NCBI GenBank assembly: GCA_027485915.1
Contig: JAIXQA010000043.1
Coordinates: 54,051 to 118,050 of the forward strand
Reading direction: 5' to 3'
Length of the DNA stretch: 64,000 nucleotides
Source: Alphaproteobacteria bacterium
Lineage (GTDB): Bacteria > Pseudomonadota > Alphaproteobacteria > Caulobacterales > Aquidulcibacteraceae
Shown here: piece after piece, positions 9,256 to 18,022 of the stretch
How the letters are laid out: the number at the start of each line of letters is the position of its first letter
How positions within the stretch are numbered: position 1 is the first letter of the stretch
Made by a program: the position numbers and the translations under genes
Notes under the pieces: generated by a model
Database searches by the model: none
What the model saw: only the letters and a program-made list of their open reading frames with translations
What the model was told of the DNA's origin: nothing

Positions 9256-10002
9256 ATGACTACGATTGAAACTCTTGAGAAGCCCAAGCGCTTCTATCAA
9301 ACCATGGCGTGGGTCTTTGTGGCCGTTGCTTTTGGGGGCTTTATCCCGACCTATTGGCTGAAGCTGATGGACGGTAGCTTTGCTGGCAAGCCTATCCTGC
9401 ACATTCATGGGTTCCTCTTGTTTGCTTGGGTGTTGTTTTATGCGGTACAGGTCAATTTTGTAGCCAACCGCAAGATAGCTGATCATCGAAGCTGGGGGAT
9501 TGCAGGCGTCTCATTATTCACGGCGCTCGGCATCTCCATCATCCTTGCGGCGATCAATACAATCAAGCTCGGGGAAACAACTGGCTTTGCGACCCAAGCC
9601 GCCTCTTTCTCCATTGTCACCTTCTCGGGCATCGCCATCATTGCAGTCTTTATCACGCTGGCAATCATGAATGTGCATCGGTCAGATTGGCATAGTCGCT
9701 TGATGACCTTGTCCTTTGTGCCCTTGTTGCAAGCCCCAATGGCACGACCATTTGCGGTCCTTATGACACCGCCGGGGGCCATAGGACCGCCACCAGTTTT
9801 CGTAACCTTGCCGCCAGCGATCGTCATTGACCTCATCCTGGTCGCAATGCTGATCTATGACCGCAAAGTCACGGGCCGTTTCCACCCCGTTACCGTTTGG
9901 GGGGCGGTCGCCATCATCGCGGTACAGATTTTGTGCGTGCCCGTCTCAACCAGTCCAGTTTGGATCGCAACCGCCAAGGCCATCGCCGGGCTCGCTGGCT
10001 AA
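9256..10002 (+). CDS. Multi-spanning membrane protein of unknown function
   Basis: The 248-residue product has about seven hydrophobic helices and little soluble sequence. Conserved-looking polar residues sit at helix ends: HIHGFLLFAWVLFY in helix 2, DHRSWG in the following loop and HRSDWHSRLM before helix 5. The His-rich helix ends resemble small heme- or quinone-linked membrane proteins, but no family can be named securely. It is the last gene of the presumed tetR operon and stops just before the bidirectional terminator at 10006-10041. ATG 9256 is chosen from the Shine-Dalgarno spacing. Confidence 0.75.
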   Translation: MTTIETLEKPKRFYQTMAWVFVAVAFGGFIPTYWLKLMDGSFAGKPILHIHGFLLFAWVLFYAVQVNFVANRKIADHRSWGIAGVSLFTALGISIILAAINTIKLGETTGFATQAASFSIVTFSGIAIIAVFITLAIMNVHRSDWHSRLMTLSFVPLLQAPMARPFAVLMTPPGAIGPPPVFVTLPPAIVIDLILVAMLIYDRKVTGRFHPVTVWGAVAIIAVQILCVPVSTSPVWIATAKAIAGLAG

Positions 10003-10005
10003 ACA

Positions 10006-10041
10006 AAAAGGGGCACCAGACCAAAAGTCTGGTGCCCTTTT
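10006..10041. terminator. Bidirectional intrinsic terminator
   Basis: GGGCACCAGAC (10011-10021) and GTCTGGTGCCC (10027-10037) form a perfect 11-bp stem with a 5-base loop. It is flanked by A residues on the left and T residues on the right, so it can end transcription from both sides: the tetR operon from the left and the gap-pgk-fba operon from the right. Confidence 0.9.
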
Positions 10042-10063
10042 CTCCAACGCGGGAGCGTTTGGC

Positions 10064-11083
10064 TTACTTGTCTTCCAGCTCAGGCGACCATTGGCCAAGC
10101 GAAGCCAAGCCATTCATATGGGCACGTTTGTAGAAGGCAGCTTGAGCGGCCGGGATATTTTCTTCCTTGCCGGACCAAGCTTTTTGCGGGGCGGCTTGCA
10201 GCGCGCGGCCGTAAGAGAAGGTCAGGTTCCAAGGCAAAGCATGCATGGCATTCATGGCGTTCAAATGCGCGGTTGCGTCGATGTCCGACTGGCCGCCCGA
10301 CAAGAAGGCGATGCCGGTGACCGTCGAAGGCACCGTGTTTTTCAGGCACTGAACGGTCTTTTCTGCAACCTCTTCTACGCTGGGCTGAACTTTACACTTA
10401 CGGCCCGCGATCACCATATTCGGCTTCAAAACGATGCCTTCCAATTGGACGCGCATTTCATAAAGTGCTTGGAAGGTCATCTTCAACACATATTCGGTCA
10501 CTTCAAAGCAGCGATTGATATCATGGTCGAGGTCCATCAAGACTTCGGGTTCAACAATCGGCACAATGCTTTCTTCTTGGCACATGGCAGCATAACGCGC
10601 CAAAGCATGCGCATTGGCCTTAACCGAGCCAGCACTTGGACGACGGGCGTCAATATCAATGACTGCGCGCCACTTCGCGAAACGCGCGCCGTGCACATAA
10701 TAATCGCGGAGACGATCACGCAGATTGTCGAGGCCATCGGTCACGCGCTCGCCCGGGAAGAAGGGCATTTCGCGCGGACCCATATCGACTTTAATGCCGG
10801 GGATGGCACCATGCGACTTGATGATGTCTACCAAGCGCGATTCATCGCGCGCAAATTGACGAATGGTCTCATCATAGAGGATGACGCCCGAAATATGGTC
10901 CTTCATCGCTTTTTCGGATCGGAACAACAATTCCCGATAGTCGCGCCGTGTGTTGGGGGTAGACTCAACACCAATGGCGTCGAAGCGCGAACGAATGGTT
11001 GCAGTGCTTTCATCAGCAGCCAAAATGCCCTTACCTGGGGCGACCATGGCCTTGGCGGTCGCGACGAGTTGATCGAGATTCAT
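10064..11083 (-). CDS. fba: Class I fructose-bisphosphate aldolase
   Basis: The enzyme cleaves fructose-1,6-bisphosphate to dihydroxyacetone phosphate and glyceraldehyde-3-phosphate and runs in reverse in gluconeogenesis. The 339-residue protein has the class I hallmarks: GKGILAADES near residue 18, the FAKWR lysine at 137, EPE at 178-180 and the Schiff-base Lys220 in EGIVLKPNMV. It needs no metal, unlike the class II enzymes of many proteobacteria. It is the last gene of the operon gap - small membrane protein - pgk - fba, starts 27 bases after the pgk stop and ends at the bidirectional terminator. Confidence 0.96.
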   Translation of the reverse strand: MNLDQLVATAKAMVAPGKGILAADESTATIRSRFDAIGVESTPNTRRDYRELLFRSEKAMKDHISGVILYDETIRQFARDESRLVDIIKSHGAIPGIKVDMGPREMPFFPGERVTDGLDNLRDRLRDYYVHGARFAKWRAVIDIDARRPSAGSVKANAHALARYAAMCQEESIVPIVEPEVLMDLDHDINRCFEVTEYVLKMTFQALYEMRVQLEGIVLKPNMVIAGRKCKVQPSVEEVAEKTVQCLKNTVPSTVTGIAFLSGGQSDIDATAHLNAMNAMHALPWNLTFSYGRALQAAPQKAWSGKEENIPAAQAAFYKRAHMNGLASLGQWSPELEDK

Positions 11084-11110
11084 AGCTGTCCTCTTAGATA
11101 CACAGTTGGA

Positions 11111-12307
11111 TTAGGATGATTGTTTTAGTGCTTCAACGCCGGGAAGGGCTTTGCCTTCCATCCATTCAAGGAAGGCTCCGCCTGCGGTAGAAACAAAGGT
11201 GAAATCTGTGGCCACTTTGGCCTGATTGAGGGCTGACACTGTGTCACCACCGCCTGCAACGGCCACCAAGCGACCAGAACGTGCCAGAGCCGCTGCGGTG
11301 CGGGCTGCTTCCATGGTGCCAATGTCAAACGGTGGCAGTTCAAATGCACCCAAAGGACCGTTCCAAACCAAGGTCTTGGCGGTCTCTAGGGCGGCTGCCA
11401 AGGCAGCAACAGATTTCGGCCCAGCATCAAGGATCATTTCTCGATCCTTGACATCGTCGATCTCGCAGGTCCGGTTTGGCGCGTGGGCGGCAAAAGCTTC
11501 GGCTACGACAACATCGGTTGGCAGCAGGATTTGGCACTTGTTGGCGGCCGCCTGCGCTTCGATAGCGCGGGCGGTTTCTAAAAGATCATGTTCGCACAAA
11601 GACTTGCCGACATGGGTACCACGTGCGGCGAGAAATGTATTTGCCATACCCCCACCGACGGCCAAGATATCAACGCGAGAAACAAGGTTCTGGAGAAGGT
11701 CGATTTTGCTGGAAACCTTCGCTCCACCCACAACGGCCATCACAGGATGGGTTGGGTTGCCGAGTGCCTTGTCGAGATAGTCGAGTTCATGGGCCATTGA
11801 CAGGCCGGGATAAGCAGGCAGCAAGTGCGCAATGCCTTCGGTTGACGCATGCGCACGGTGCGCTGCGGAGAAGGCATCGTTCACATAAATGTCGGCCAGA
11901 TCAGCAAAGCCCTTGGCAAGCTCTGGATCATTTTTTTCTTCGCCGGGCTGGAAGCGGGTATTCTCCAGCAACAGCACATCGCCTGCAACCATGTCGGCAA
12001 CGGCAGCTTCGGCAATTGGCCCTACGCAATCAGCCGCGAATGCCACAGGTCTATCCAAGAGCGCCGCCAAGGCGGGTACAATGGGTGCCAAGGACATGGT
12101 TGGAACAACTTTGCCCTTTGGGCGATCAAAATGGGCCGCGAGGATAACTTTCGCGCCTTTCTCGACCAAGAGCTCAATCGTTGGAACAGCTGCGCGCAGA
12201 CGTGTGTCATCACTGATGACACCGTCTTGCATTGGGACATTGAAATCAACGCGGACAAAGGCGCGTTTGCCTTGAAGATCCGCCGTCTTGAGCGATAGAA
12301 AAGTCAT
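11111..12307 (-). CDS. pgk: Phosphoglycerate kinase
   Basis: Pgk transfers the acyl phosphate of 1,3-bisphosphoglycerate to ADP. The 398-residue length is normal. The substrate motif RVDFNVP is at residues 19-25, and the nucleotide site shows [21 protein letters not shown] and GGGDTVSAL. The basic patch reads AHFDRPKGK where most bacterial enzymes have SHLGRPKG; the key His and Arg are kept. The start is ATG 12307, where homology begins; the frame stays open upstream through the adjacent small gene but that part is not Pgk. Only 2 bases separate its start from the stop of the small membrane protein upstream. Confidence 0.96.
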   Translation of the reverse strand: MTFLSLKTADLQGKRAFVRVDFNVPMQDGVISDDTRLRAAVPTIELLVEKGAKVILAAHFDRPKGKVVPTMSLAPIVPALAALLDRPVAFAADCVGPIAEAAVADMVAGDVLLLENTRFQPGEEKNDPELAKGFADLADIYVNDAFSAAHRAHASTEGIAHLLPAYPGLSMAHELDYLDKALGNPTHPVMAVVGGAKVSSKIDLLQNLVSRVDILAVGGGMANTFLAARGTHVGKSLCEHDLLETARAIEAQAAANKCQILLPTDVVVAEAFAAHAPNRTCEIDDVKDREMILDAGPKSVAALAAALETAKTLVWNGPLGAFELPPFDIGTMEAARTAAALARSGRLVAVAGGGDTVSALNQAKVATDFTFVSTAGGAFLEWMEGKALPGVEALKQSS

Positions 12308-12309
12308 TT

Positions 12310-12615
12310 TTACCCTATCAGTGCGTGAAGTGCCGCACCAAAACCAAATCCGACACCATGGACGACCGCAATCAGAATTAAAGCCATTGCTGTTGTCCCA
12401 ATGGCGCGCCCTAAGCTCGCATGAACCATGCCACTTACCCGGCGCCGGTGCACAAAAGCCCACCAGATTGTCGCCAAGATCATCATCACTATGGCCGCCC
12501 ACAAAGACAGGCCAAAGAGGGCGAGGAGGATCGTGGTTGAGGCGAGACTTGCCTCAACCACCCCATTGCTGAAGCGCGACGGTACGAAATCAGACTTGGC
12601 TTCAGTCACATCCAT
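12310..12615 (-). CDS. Small membrane protein between gap and pgk
   Basis: The 101-residue product has a soluble N-terminus of about 20 residues and two to three hydrophobic segments (about residues 24-53 and 74-98) joined by a basic loop (HRRRVSG). The ATG overlaps the TGA of gap (TGATG, 12613-12617) and its stop lies 2 bases before pgk, so translation is probably coupled to both. The tight packing shows it is a real gene and not an intergenic frame. I do not recognise the family; a role linked to glycolytic enzymes at the membrane is only a guess from position. Confidence 0.7.
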   Translation of the reverse strand: MDVTEAKSDFVPSRFSNGVVEASLASTTILLALFGLSLWAAIVMMILATIWWAFVHRRRVSGMVHASLGRAIGTTAMALILIAVVHGVGFGFGAALHALIG

Positions 12616-13622
12616 CAGATCAGTTTTGCCATGGCGATGGCGGTATCGCTCATGCGGGTCGAAAAACCCCACTCGTTATCGTACCAAGACAGGATGCGCA
12701 CCAGCGTGCCGTCCATCACTTTGGTTTGATCCAAGGCGAAGGTCGAGGAATGGCTGTCATGGTTGAAATCGATTGACACGTTGGGGTCTGCAGTATAGCC
12801 GAGCACCCCCTTCAACGGACCATCTGCAGCCGCTTTGATCGCAGCATTAATCTCATCCACCGTGGTGGTACGCTTGGCGACAAACTTGAGATCCACGCAC
12901 GAAACGTTTGGTGTTGGGACGCGGATGGCAACTCCATCTAAGCGACCTGCCAGTTCCGGCAAAACCAAGCCCACCGCCTTGGCTGCACCGGTTGATGTTG
13001 GGATCATGGACAGGGCCGCCGCACGTGCCCGGTACAAATCCTTGTGCATTGTATCCAACGTTGGCTGGTCACCCGTATAAGAGTGGATCGTCGTCATAAA
13101 GCCTTTGTCGATGCCAATGGCGTCGTTCAAGACCTTCACAACCGGCGCCAAGCAGTTGGTGGTGCACGACGCGTTAGAGACAATCAAATCATCCTTTGTG
13201 AGGGATGTATGATTTACACCGAAAACGATGGTTTTATCCGATTGCTCGCCAGGTGCGGAGATCAGTACGCGCTTTGCACCAGCGGTCAAATGCGCGGCAG
13301 CTTTCTCGCGGGCGGTGAACAAGCCTGTGCATTCCATTGCAATATCGACTTGGTTTTCACCCCAAGGCAAGGTCGCAGGATCGCGTAGCGCGGTTACTTT
13401 GATGGGCTTACCATTGACGACAATATTGTCGCCTTCAACGCTGACGCTGGCCGGAAAGCGGCCATGCACGGAATCATATTTCAACAAGTGCGCGTTAGTT
13501 GCAGCGGGGCCCAAATCATTGATAGCCACCACTTCAATATCATCTCGCCCATTCTCGATGATGGACCGTAAAACCAGACGGCCGATCCGGCCAAATCCAT
13601 TGATCGCGACGCGCACGCTCAT
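12615..13622 (-). CDS. gap: Glyceraldehyde-3-phosphate dehydrogenase, type I
   Basis: Gap oxidises and phosphorylates glyceraldehyde-3-phosphate with NAD in glycolysis. The 335-residue protein has the Rossmann start INGFGRIGR, Asp36 in AINDLG that favours NAD over NADP, the catalytic Cys153 in [12 protein letters not shown] and its partner His180 in [10 protein letters not shown]. The C-terminal [13 protein letters not shown] signature is complete. A GGAG lies 6 bases before the ATG. It is the first gene of the glycolytic operon, with its upstream region shared with the divergent DUF4164 gene. Confidence 0.97.
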   Translation of the reverse strand: MSVRVAINGFGRIGRLVLRSIIENGRDDIEVVAINDLGPAATNAHLLKYDSVHGRFPASVSVEGDNIVVNGKPIKVTALRDPATLPWGENQVDIAMECTGLFTAREKAAAHLTAGAKRVLISAPGEQSDKTIVFGVNHTSLTKDDLIVSNASCTTNCLAPVVKVLNDAIGIDKGFMTTIHSYTGDQPTLDTMHKDLYRARAAALSMIPTSTGAAKAVGLVLPELAGRLDGVAIRVPTPNVSCVDLKFVAKRTTTVDEINAAIKAAADGPLKGVLGYTADPNVSIDFNHDSHSSTFALDQTKVMDGTLVRILSWYDNEWGFSTRMSDTAIAMAKLI

Positions 13623-13680
13623 ACTAATCTCCGTAGTAAAACTACAAAATCAAGGCGTTTTTGCCTTATTTTGCGGGAAC

Positions 13681-13707
13681 ATGGCATGTAGAGGGAGCCC
13701 ATGCCAT
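13681..13707. promoter_or_regulatory. Inverted repeat in the gap / DUF4164 divergent region
   Basis: ATGGCATG (13681-13688) and CATGCCAT (13700-13707) form a perfect 8-bp inverted repeat with an 11-base spacer, midway in the 188-bp region between the divergent genes. A second small palindrome, GTAGT-AAA-ACTAC (13633-13645), lies just before gap. Either could be an operator or an RNA hairpin in the leader. No regulator can be assigned. Confidence 0.35.
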
Positions 13708-13810
13708 TTGTAGCGTCGCTATAGCCATCATCTGTCGAATCGTCCACCCAATGGCGGTGTTTGCCTGCCATGGATTTGGGGTTTTGGCAGGACTCAGCTA
13801 TGGAATTGTC

Positions 13811-14140
13811 ATGAGCATTGGAAAGCCGCCACCGCTGGATCAAACTCTCGTTCGTTTCAATAGTGCGTTGTCGCGCCTTGAAACAGCGTTGGCCGCCTCC
13901 ATGACGCGGGTCAGCGAGGCCGCGCGTCGGACCGGCTATGAAGAAGGTCACCAAAGTGGCCTTCGAGAGGCGCAAGAAGCACGCGGTTATCCCGCCACAC
14001 CCGATGTGAACCCCTTATTGCAAGAAGAGTTGGACGCGGCAAAAGCGCGCGAAGTACAATTACAGCGCGCTGTCGAAGAAGCCCGTGCCGCCTTGAAAGA
14101 GGCGATGGGTGATATTCGAGCCGCCTTGACACCGCTTTAA
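13811..14140 (+). CDS. DUF4164-like coiled-coil protein
   Basis: The 109-residue protein is mostly helical. An N-terminal stretch (LVRFNSALSRLETALA) and a C-terminal run of heptads with many Glu, Ala and Arg predict a coiled coil. In alphaproteobacteria a DUF4164 protein often sits with zapA and the gap-pgk-fba genes, and the same neighbourhood (divergent from gap) supports the call. zapA is not seen here. I place the start at ATG 13811, because the upstream part of the frame reads through the intergenic palindrome and is rich in Cys and hydrophobics unlike the rest. The function is unknown. Confidence 0.65.
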   Translation: MSIGKPPPLDQTLVRFNSALSRLETALAASMTRVSEAARRTGYEEGHQSGLREAQEARGYPATPDVNPLLQEELDAAKAREVQLQRAVEEARAALKEAMGDIRAALTPL

Positions 14141-14171
14141 AACCACCAGCGGACAGCAGAAGGTTACCCGT

Positions 14172-15296
14172 ATGAAGTCCGTTGCCCTCAACCATCCAGC
14201 CATATCTGTACGCGGAGCCATGCATGTGGCTCAAACGCCCACCAGTCTGAAGGCTTGGCGGCTGCCGGCGTGGACTTGGGCCCAATCACCCGACCCAGCC
14301 GTAGATTTGATGGTTGGCATGACCAGCGGGGTCCGCTTGTGTTTTACGACGGATGCAGCGGCATTTTGCTTGAATATCCTCGAGACCGGGATTCAACTTG
14401 CCGGCACGCCACGACGGCCAGTGACCTTCGAGCTCTATCTGAATGGCGCATACCATGCCACAGCGGAGGTTGTTTCAGGTCATACTATTGTGGTGAACCC
14501 GACAGGTCCTTCGTTCGCGGCAGGGACCGCTTCAGAGGTCCGGTTTGACGGACTAGGAAGCGAGCGAAAGGTAGTCGAACTATGGCTGCCACAGTCGGCA
14601 CAGGTCGAGATCCTCGGCCTATCGATCTCAAATGAAGCTGAACTTCACCCCAGCCCGGAAGCTCTAGGTTTGCGTTGGGCCCATTATGGCAGTTCCATCA
14701 GTCATGGCATGGAGGCCAAGGGCCCGTCTTGGACTTGGCCCGCCGTGGCAGCCCGCGCATTAGGCCATGAGCTCACCAATATCGGTTTGGCAGGACAATG
14801 CCATTTGGATGGCTTTGTGGCGCGCAGCTTGCGCGACGGACCGTTTGACATCATCAGCATGGAAATCGGCATCAATATCATCGGGGCTGACACGATGCGA
14901 CGGCGGGTGTTCGCAAGTGCACTCCATAGCTTCCTCGACACCATACGTGAGGGGAAACCGGATACGCCTTTACTTGTAATCTCGCCCATCTTTTGCCCCT
15001 TGCTGGAAACTCACCCGGGGCCACTCGTACGCGACAGTTTAGCGCATTACGGCCAAACCGAACGGCCTCATAGCGCGGCAGACGGGGCGCTAACTTTAGT
15101 TGAAAGTCGCGCCATCATAGCCGATGTTGTGACGCGCCGACAAAGGACTGGCGATGTCCACCTCTTCTATCGAGATGGTCTGAGCCTCTTTGGTGCTGCG
15201 GACGAAGCGGACTTGCCTGACCACCTGCACCCGAATGCAGCAGGTCAAGAACGGATGGGTCAGCGGTTTGCTGCCGAACATTGGGTCAAGGGATGA
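14172..15296 (+). CDS. SGNH/GDSL-family hydrolase
   Basis: The 374-residue protein has two parts. Residues about 1-155 look like a beta-sandwich (jelly-roll) domain with many strands. Residues 165-370 carry SGNH blocks: YGSSISHG (172-179, probable nucleophile Ser175), the block II glycine/asparagine region NIGLAGQCHLDG, EIGINI for block III and DHLHPNAAGQ with the catalytic Asp/His pair. Such enzymes act on esters, often acetyl groups on carbohydrates. There is no signal peptide, so a cytoplasmic role is likely. It lies before galE, and a link to sugar de-esterification is plausible but unproven. Confidence 0.85.
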   Translation: MKSVALNHPAISVRGAMHVAQTPTSLKAWRLPAWTWAQSPDPAVDLMVGMTSGVRLCFTTDAAAFCLNILETGIQLAGTPRRPVTFELYLNGAYHATAEVVSGHTIVVNPTGPSFAAGTASEVRFDGLGSERKVVELWLPQSAQVEILGLSISNEAELHPSPEALGLRWAHYGSSISHGMEAKGPSWTWPAVAARALGHELTNIGLAGQCHLDGFVARSLRDGPFDIISMEIGINIIGADTMRRRVFASALHSFLDTIREGKPDTPLLVISPIFCPLLETHPGPLVRDSLAHYGQTERPHSAADGALTLVESRAIIADVVTRRQRTGDVHLFYRDGLSLFGAADEADLPDHLHPNAAGQERMGQRFAAEHWVKG

Positions 15297-15367
15297 CGAT
15301 CAATCCTAAAAAGGCGCATTGAGTTTTGCGCAGCACTGCCTAAAGCTGGGTTGGCTATGAAGTAATT

Positions 15368-15373
15368 GGGGAG
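15368..15373 (+). promoter_or_regulatory. Shine-Dalgarno choosing TTG 15382 for galE
   Basis: GGGGAG lies 8 bases before TTG 15382 but only 2 bases before the other in-frame TTG at 15376. Confidence 0.55.
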
Positions 15374-15381
15374 CTTTGGGT

Positions 15382-16368
15382 TTGACCAAGATTTTGATCA
15401 CCGGCGGTGCAGGCTACATTGGCAGTCATGCGGCTTGGGCTTGTGTCGATGCTGGGTATGAGGTGATTGTTGTCGACAATCTCTCTACCGGCGTGGCTCG
15501 CAACGTTCCCAGTAAAGCAAGTCTGATTGAAATGGATATTGGGGATAGGGCGGCCGTTGCCGAAGTTCTAACCAGACACAAAATTGATGCCATCATGCAT
15601 TTTGCAGGCTCAATCGTGGTGCCAGAGTCGGTGGTTAATCCGGGTCTCTATTACGAGAATAATACGGCTAAAAGCTTAGGGCTGATCCAAGAGGCCGTTA
15701 AGGCGGGTGTGAAGGCCTTCATCTTTTCATCGACAGCGGCTGTCTATGCGCCAGGTAATTCTGGCCCGTTGACGGAAAGCGACACAAAAGCACCTCTGAG
15801 CCCTTACGGCCAGTCCAAGCTCATGACGGAATTGATGCTGGCCGACATGTCCGCGGCCCACGGGATATCAATAGGTGTTTTGCGCTATTTCAATGTTGCA
15901 GGGGCGGATCCTCAAGGCAGAACCGGACAAAGCACCCCAAATGCCACCCACTTAATCAAGGTCGCGTGCCAAGTGGCCACGGGTCAGCGTGCAAGTATGG
16001 ACGTGTTCGGCACTGATTACGACACGCCAGATGGCACGTGCGTCCGCGACTATATTCACGTCAGTGATCTGGCTGACGCGCATGTTCTGTTGGCGCAGCA
16101 TTTATTGGCAGGCGGCGCTAATGTCACCGCCAATTGCGGCTATGGCAAAGGCGCATCTGTTCTGGAAGTTTTGGCCGCACTTGAAAAGCAGCTGAACCAT
16201 CCAATTGCGGCGAAGATGTCGCCCCGAAGGGCCGGGGATGCCCCTTCTTTGGTGGCAAACTCCGCACATCTAAAATCACTTGTCCCTTGGCAGCCCAAGT
16301 TCGAAAACCTCGATGATATCGTTGCTGCGGCTTTGGCTTGGGAGCGGCACTTGACCCAAACCGGATAA
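15382..16368 (+). CDS. galE: UDP-glucose 4-epimerase
   Basis: GalE interconverts UDP-glucose and UDP-galactose and supplies galactose units for surface polysaccharide. The 328-residue extended SDR protein has the NAD-binding GGAGYIG at residues 8-14, the MHFAG core, a catalytic SST at 116-118 and YxxxK at Tyr142/Lys146 (PYGQSKLM). The C-terminal RAGDAPSLVA typical of GalE is present. I choose the TTG at 15382 because GGGGAG is 8 bases upstream. It is the first sugar-nucleotide gene of the envelope locus. A related epimerase acting on other UDP-sugars cannot be excluded. Confidence 0.93.
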   Translation: MTKILITGGAGYIGSHAAWACVDAGYEVIVVDNLSTGVARNVPSKASLIEMDIGDRAAVAEVLTRHKIDAIMHFAGSIVVPESVVNPGLYYENNTAKSLGLIQEAVKAGVKAFIFSSTAAVYAPGNSGPLTESDTKAPLSPYGQSKLMTELMLADMSAAHGISIGVLRYFNVAGADPQGRTGQSTPNATHLIKVACQVATGQRASMDVFGTDYDTPDGTCVRDYIHVSDLADAHVLLAQHLLAGGANVTANCGYGKGASVLEVLAALEKQLNHPIAAKMSPRRAGDAPSLVANSAHLKSLVPWQPKFENLDDIVAAALAWERHLTQTG

Positions 16369-16451
16369 GGCCAAAGGATTCACCTCATAAATCTATCAGA
16401 CTGACTAAGCCCAATCCCTAGGCTGGTGTGACCTTTAGCCAACCAGATGAA

Positions 16452-17798
16452 ATGTCCATGTCACGCACCAGCCGCTTAGATCTTCCCCTCTTACTTGCCT
16501 CGCAAGCCGACAAACATGTCAGCTATAATGAAGCCATGCTCGCCTTGGATGTTCGTGTCCAATTGACCGTCTTAAGCCGCGCCCTCAGCGCCCCACCTGA
16601 CACCCCGACTGAAGGCGATTGCTACATTCCCAAAGCCCTCGCCAGTGGGGCTTGGAGCGGGTTCGACAATCAGTTGATCGCTTTTCAAGGTGGCAGTTGG
16701 CAGCCGGTACCAGCCAAAGCGGGATGGCTCGGCTGGCTACTGGATGAAGCCGTCAACATCCGCTTCGACGGCTCAACTTGGCATGCGGTTCCAATAGTAT
16801 CTAGCGTCAATCCAATTGACCAAATCGGAGTTAATACAACGGCCGACGCGACCAACCGCTTGGCTGTAAAGAGCGAGGCCGTACTGCTGTCCCACCCCAA
16901 TGAGACTATCGGCAATCTGTGTGTTAAGCTGAACAAGTCGCAACCCAGCGCGACGGGCTCGCTCTCATTTCAAACCGGCTGGTCGAGCCGCGCTGAACTA
17001 GGTCTCCTTGGCTCAGACGACTTTGGCCTCAAAGTAAGCCCAGATGGTAGTTCCTTTAAAACCGCTCTAAGTATCGACCGAACCAGTGGCGGGCTTAAAG
17101 CCCATGGCGGCCTGATTGACCCCAATACTGGCTTACGCGCCCTCACCCTGGTTCCCGCTGTTGTAAAAGATATCTGGCGATCCGATATGGAGTCGCCTGC
17201 TACGCCACGAACCTATATCGTTGCGAGCGTGTCGGGCGATGCGATCACGATTGCGACGAATACTGTCGAACAAATCTTTAGCCAATCGCTTCGCGGGGTC
17301 TCAAAGGTGAGGATTTGGAACGTCTCCAAGAGCCCGGCCAGGTCAGCTTGGGTCAATTGGAACAGTGCTGCAAACGTCTTCAACGTCCACCAAGCTACAG
17401 ATGTTGCTGGCTGGGCCGCGGGTGAAATGCTGCGCCTCGGCGATCCAAATCCGAGCGGCACGAACAGCCTTGGCATGATCGCTCTTGATATCAGCGACTA
17501 TCTTTTCAACAATTTTGGTGTCGTATTTCCGCAAAGCGGCCTGAAGCTGTCGCTCTCAGTCCAAGGGGTGGGGGGCCGGGCGGGTTTGGATTGCTCTGGT
17601 AACGGCGCGGTCGGGACGGCACTGGGCAATTCTTCCAATAGCGATGGCTCTCGTCAAAGCGCCTTCGCAGACATCTTTACCAATGTGCTCTCCCCGATCT
17701 CCAACTCAAACCTCTTATTCGTTCGCGAATCCCTTATCGCTCCAGCCACCGCGCTTGCAGCAAGTAGGCTTATCCGCTTAGTGGGGATCTGGGTTTAG
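16452..17798 (+). CDS. DUF2793 domain protein, phage-particle-like
   Basis: The first 110 or so residues match DUF2793 (RLDLPLLLASQADKHVSYNE, then DTPTEGDCYIP and WQPVPAKAGWLGWLLDEA), a domain common in alphaproteobacterial prophages and gene transfer agents. The rest (about 340 residues) is beta-rich, low in charge, ends in hydrophobic VGIWV and resembles tail-fibre or particle-surface proteins in composition. The start is uncertain: ATG 16452 or 16458 both place the DUF2793 motif at the N-terminus, and GTG 16428 is upstream. There are no other phage structural genes here; the next gene encodes a beta-helix protein. The function in this locus is unknown. Confidence 0.75.
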   Translation: MSMSRTSRLDLPLLLASQADKHVSYNEAMLALDVRVQLTVLSRALSAPPDTPTEGDCYIPKALASGAWSGFDNQLIAFQGGSWQPVPAKAGWLGWLLDEAVNIRFDGSTWHAVPIVSSVNPIDQIGVNTTADATNRLAVKSEAVLLSHPNETIGNLCVKLNKSQPSATGSLSFQTGWSSRAELGLLGSDDFGLKVSPDGSSFKTALSIDRTSGGLKAHGGLIDPNTGLRALTLVPAVVKDIWRSDMESPATPRTYIVASVSGDAITIATNTVEQIFSQSLRGVSKVRIWNVSKSPARSAWVNWNSAANVFNVHQATDVAGWAAGEMLRLGDPNPSGTNSLGMIALDISDYLFNNFGVVFPQSGLKLSLSVQGVGGRAGLDCSGNGAVGTALGNSSNSDGSRQSAFADIFTNVLSPISNSNLLFVRESLIAPATALAASRLIRLVGIWV

Positions 17799-18022
17799 CG
17801 GCGTGCTTTTTTGGACAGACAAATCGTCTAGGTGACAGGTACGTGTTTAAGGGCTTAGTGATTCTCCAACGGCGCAGCTTGCAAAATCAAAAGTTCAATT
17901 GATTCAGCTAGACTTCAAGGACTCCAATTGAGTTGATCTTGGGGTTTGTTGCATCGTATTTCGAACTTAATTAGTGAAATTCAACGAGCGCACCGATCCA
18001 TGACCTTTGGGGGATTTGGCAT

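Noticed and set aside
9857..11119. Long plus-strand open frame (about 420 codons) opposite fba
   Set aside because: It lies antisense to the well-supported aldolase gene, has no ribosome site and gives a low-complexity product. It is a by-product of codon use in fba.
13623..13810. 6S RNA gene in the gap / DUF4164 intergenic region
   Set aside because: 6S RNA is often near zapA and DUF4164 in alphaproteobacteria, but the 188 bp show only a short inverted repeat and not the long imperfect stem with a central bubble, and zapA is absent.
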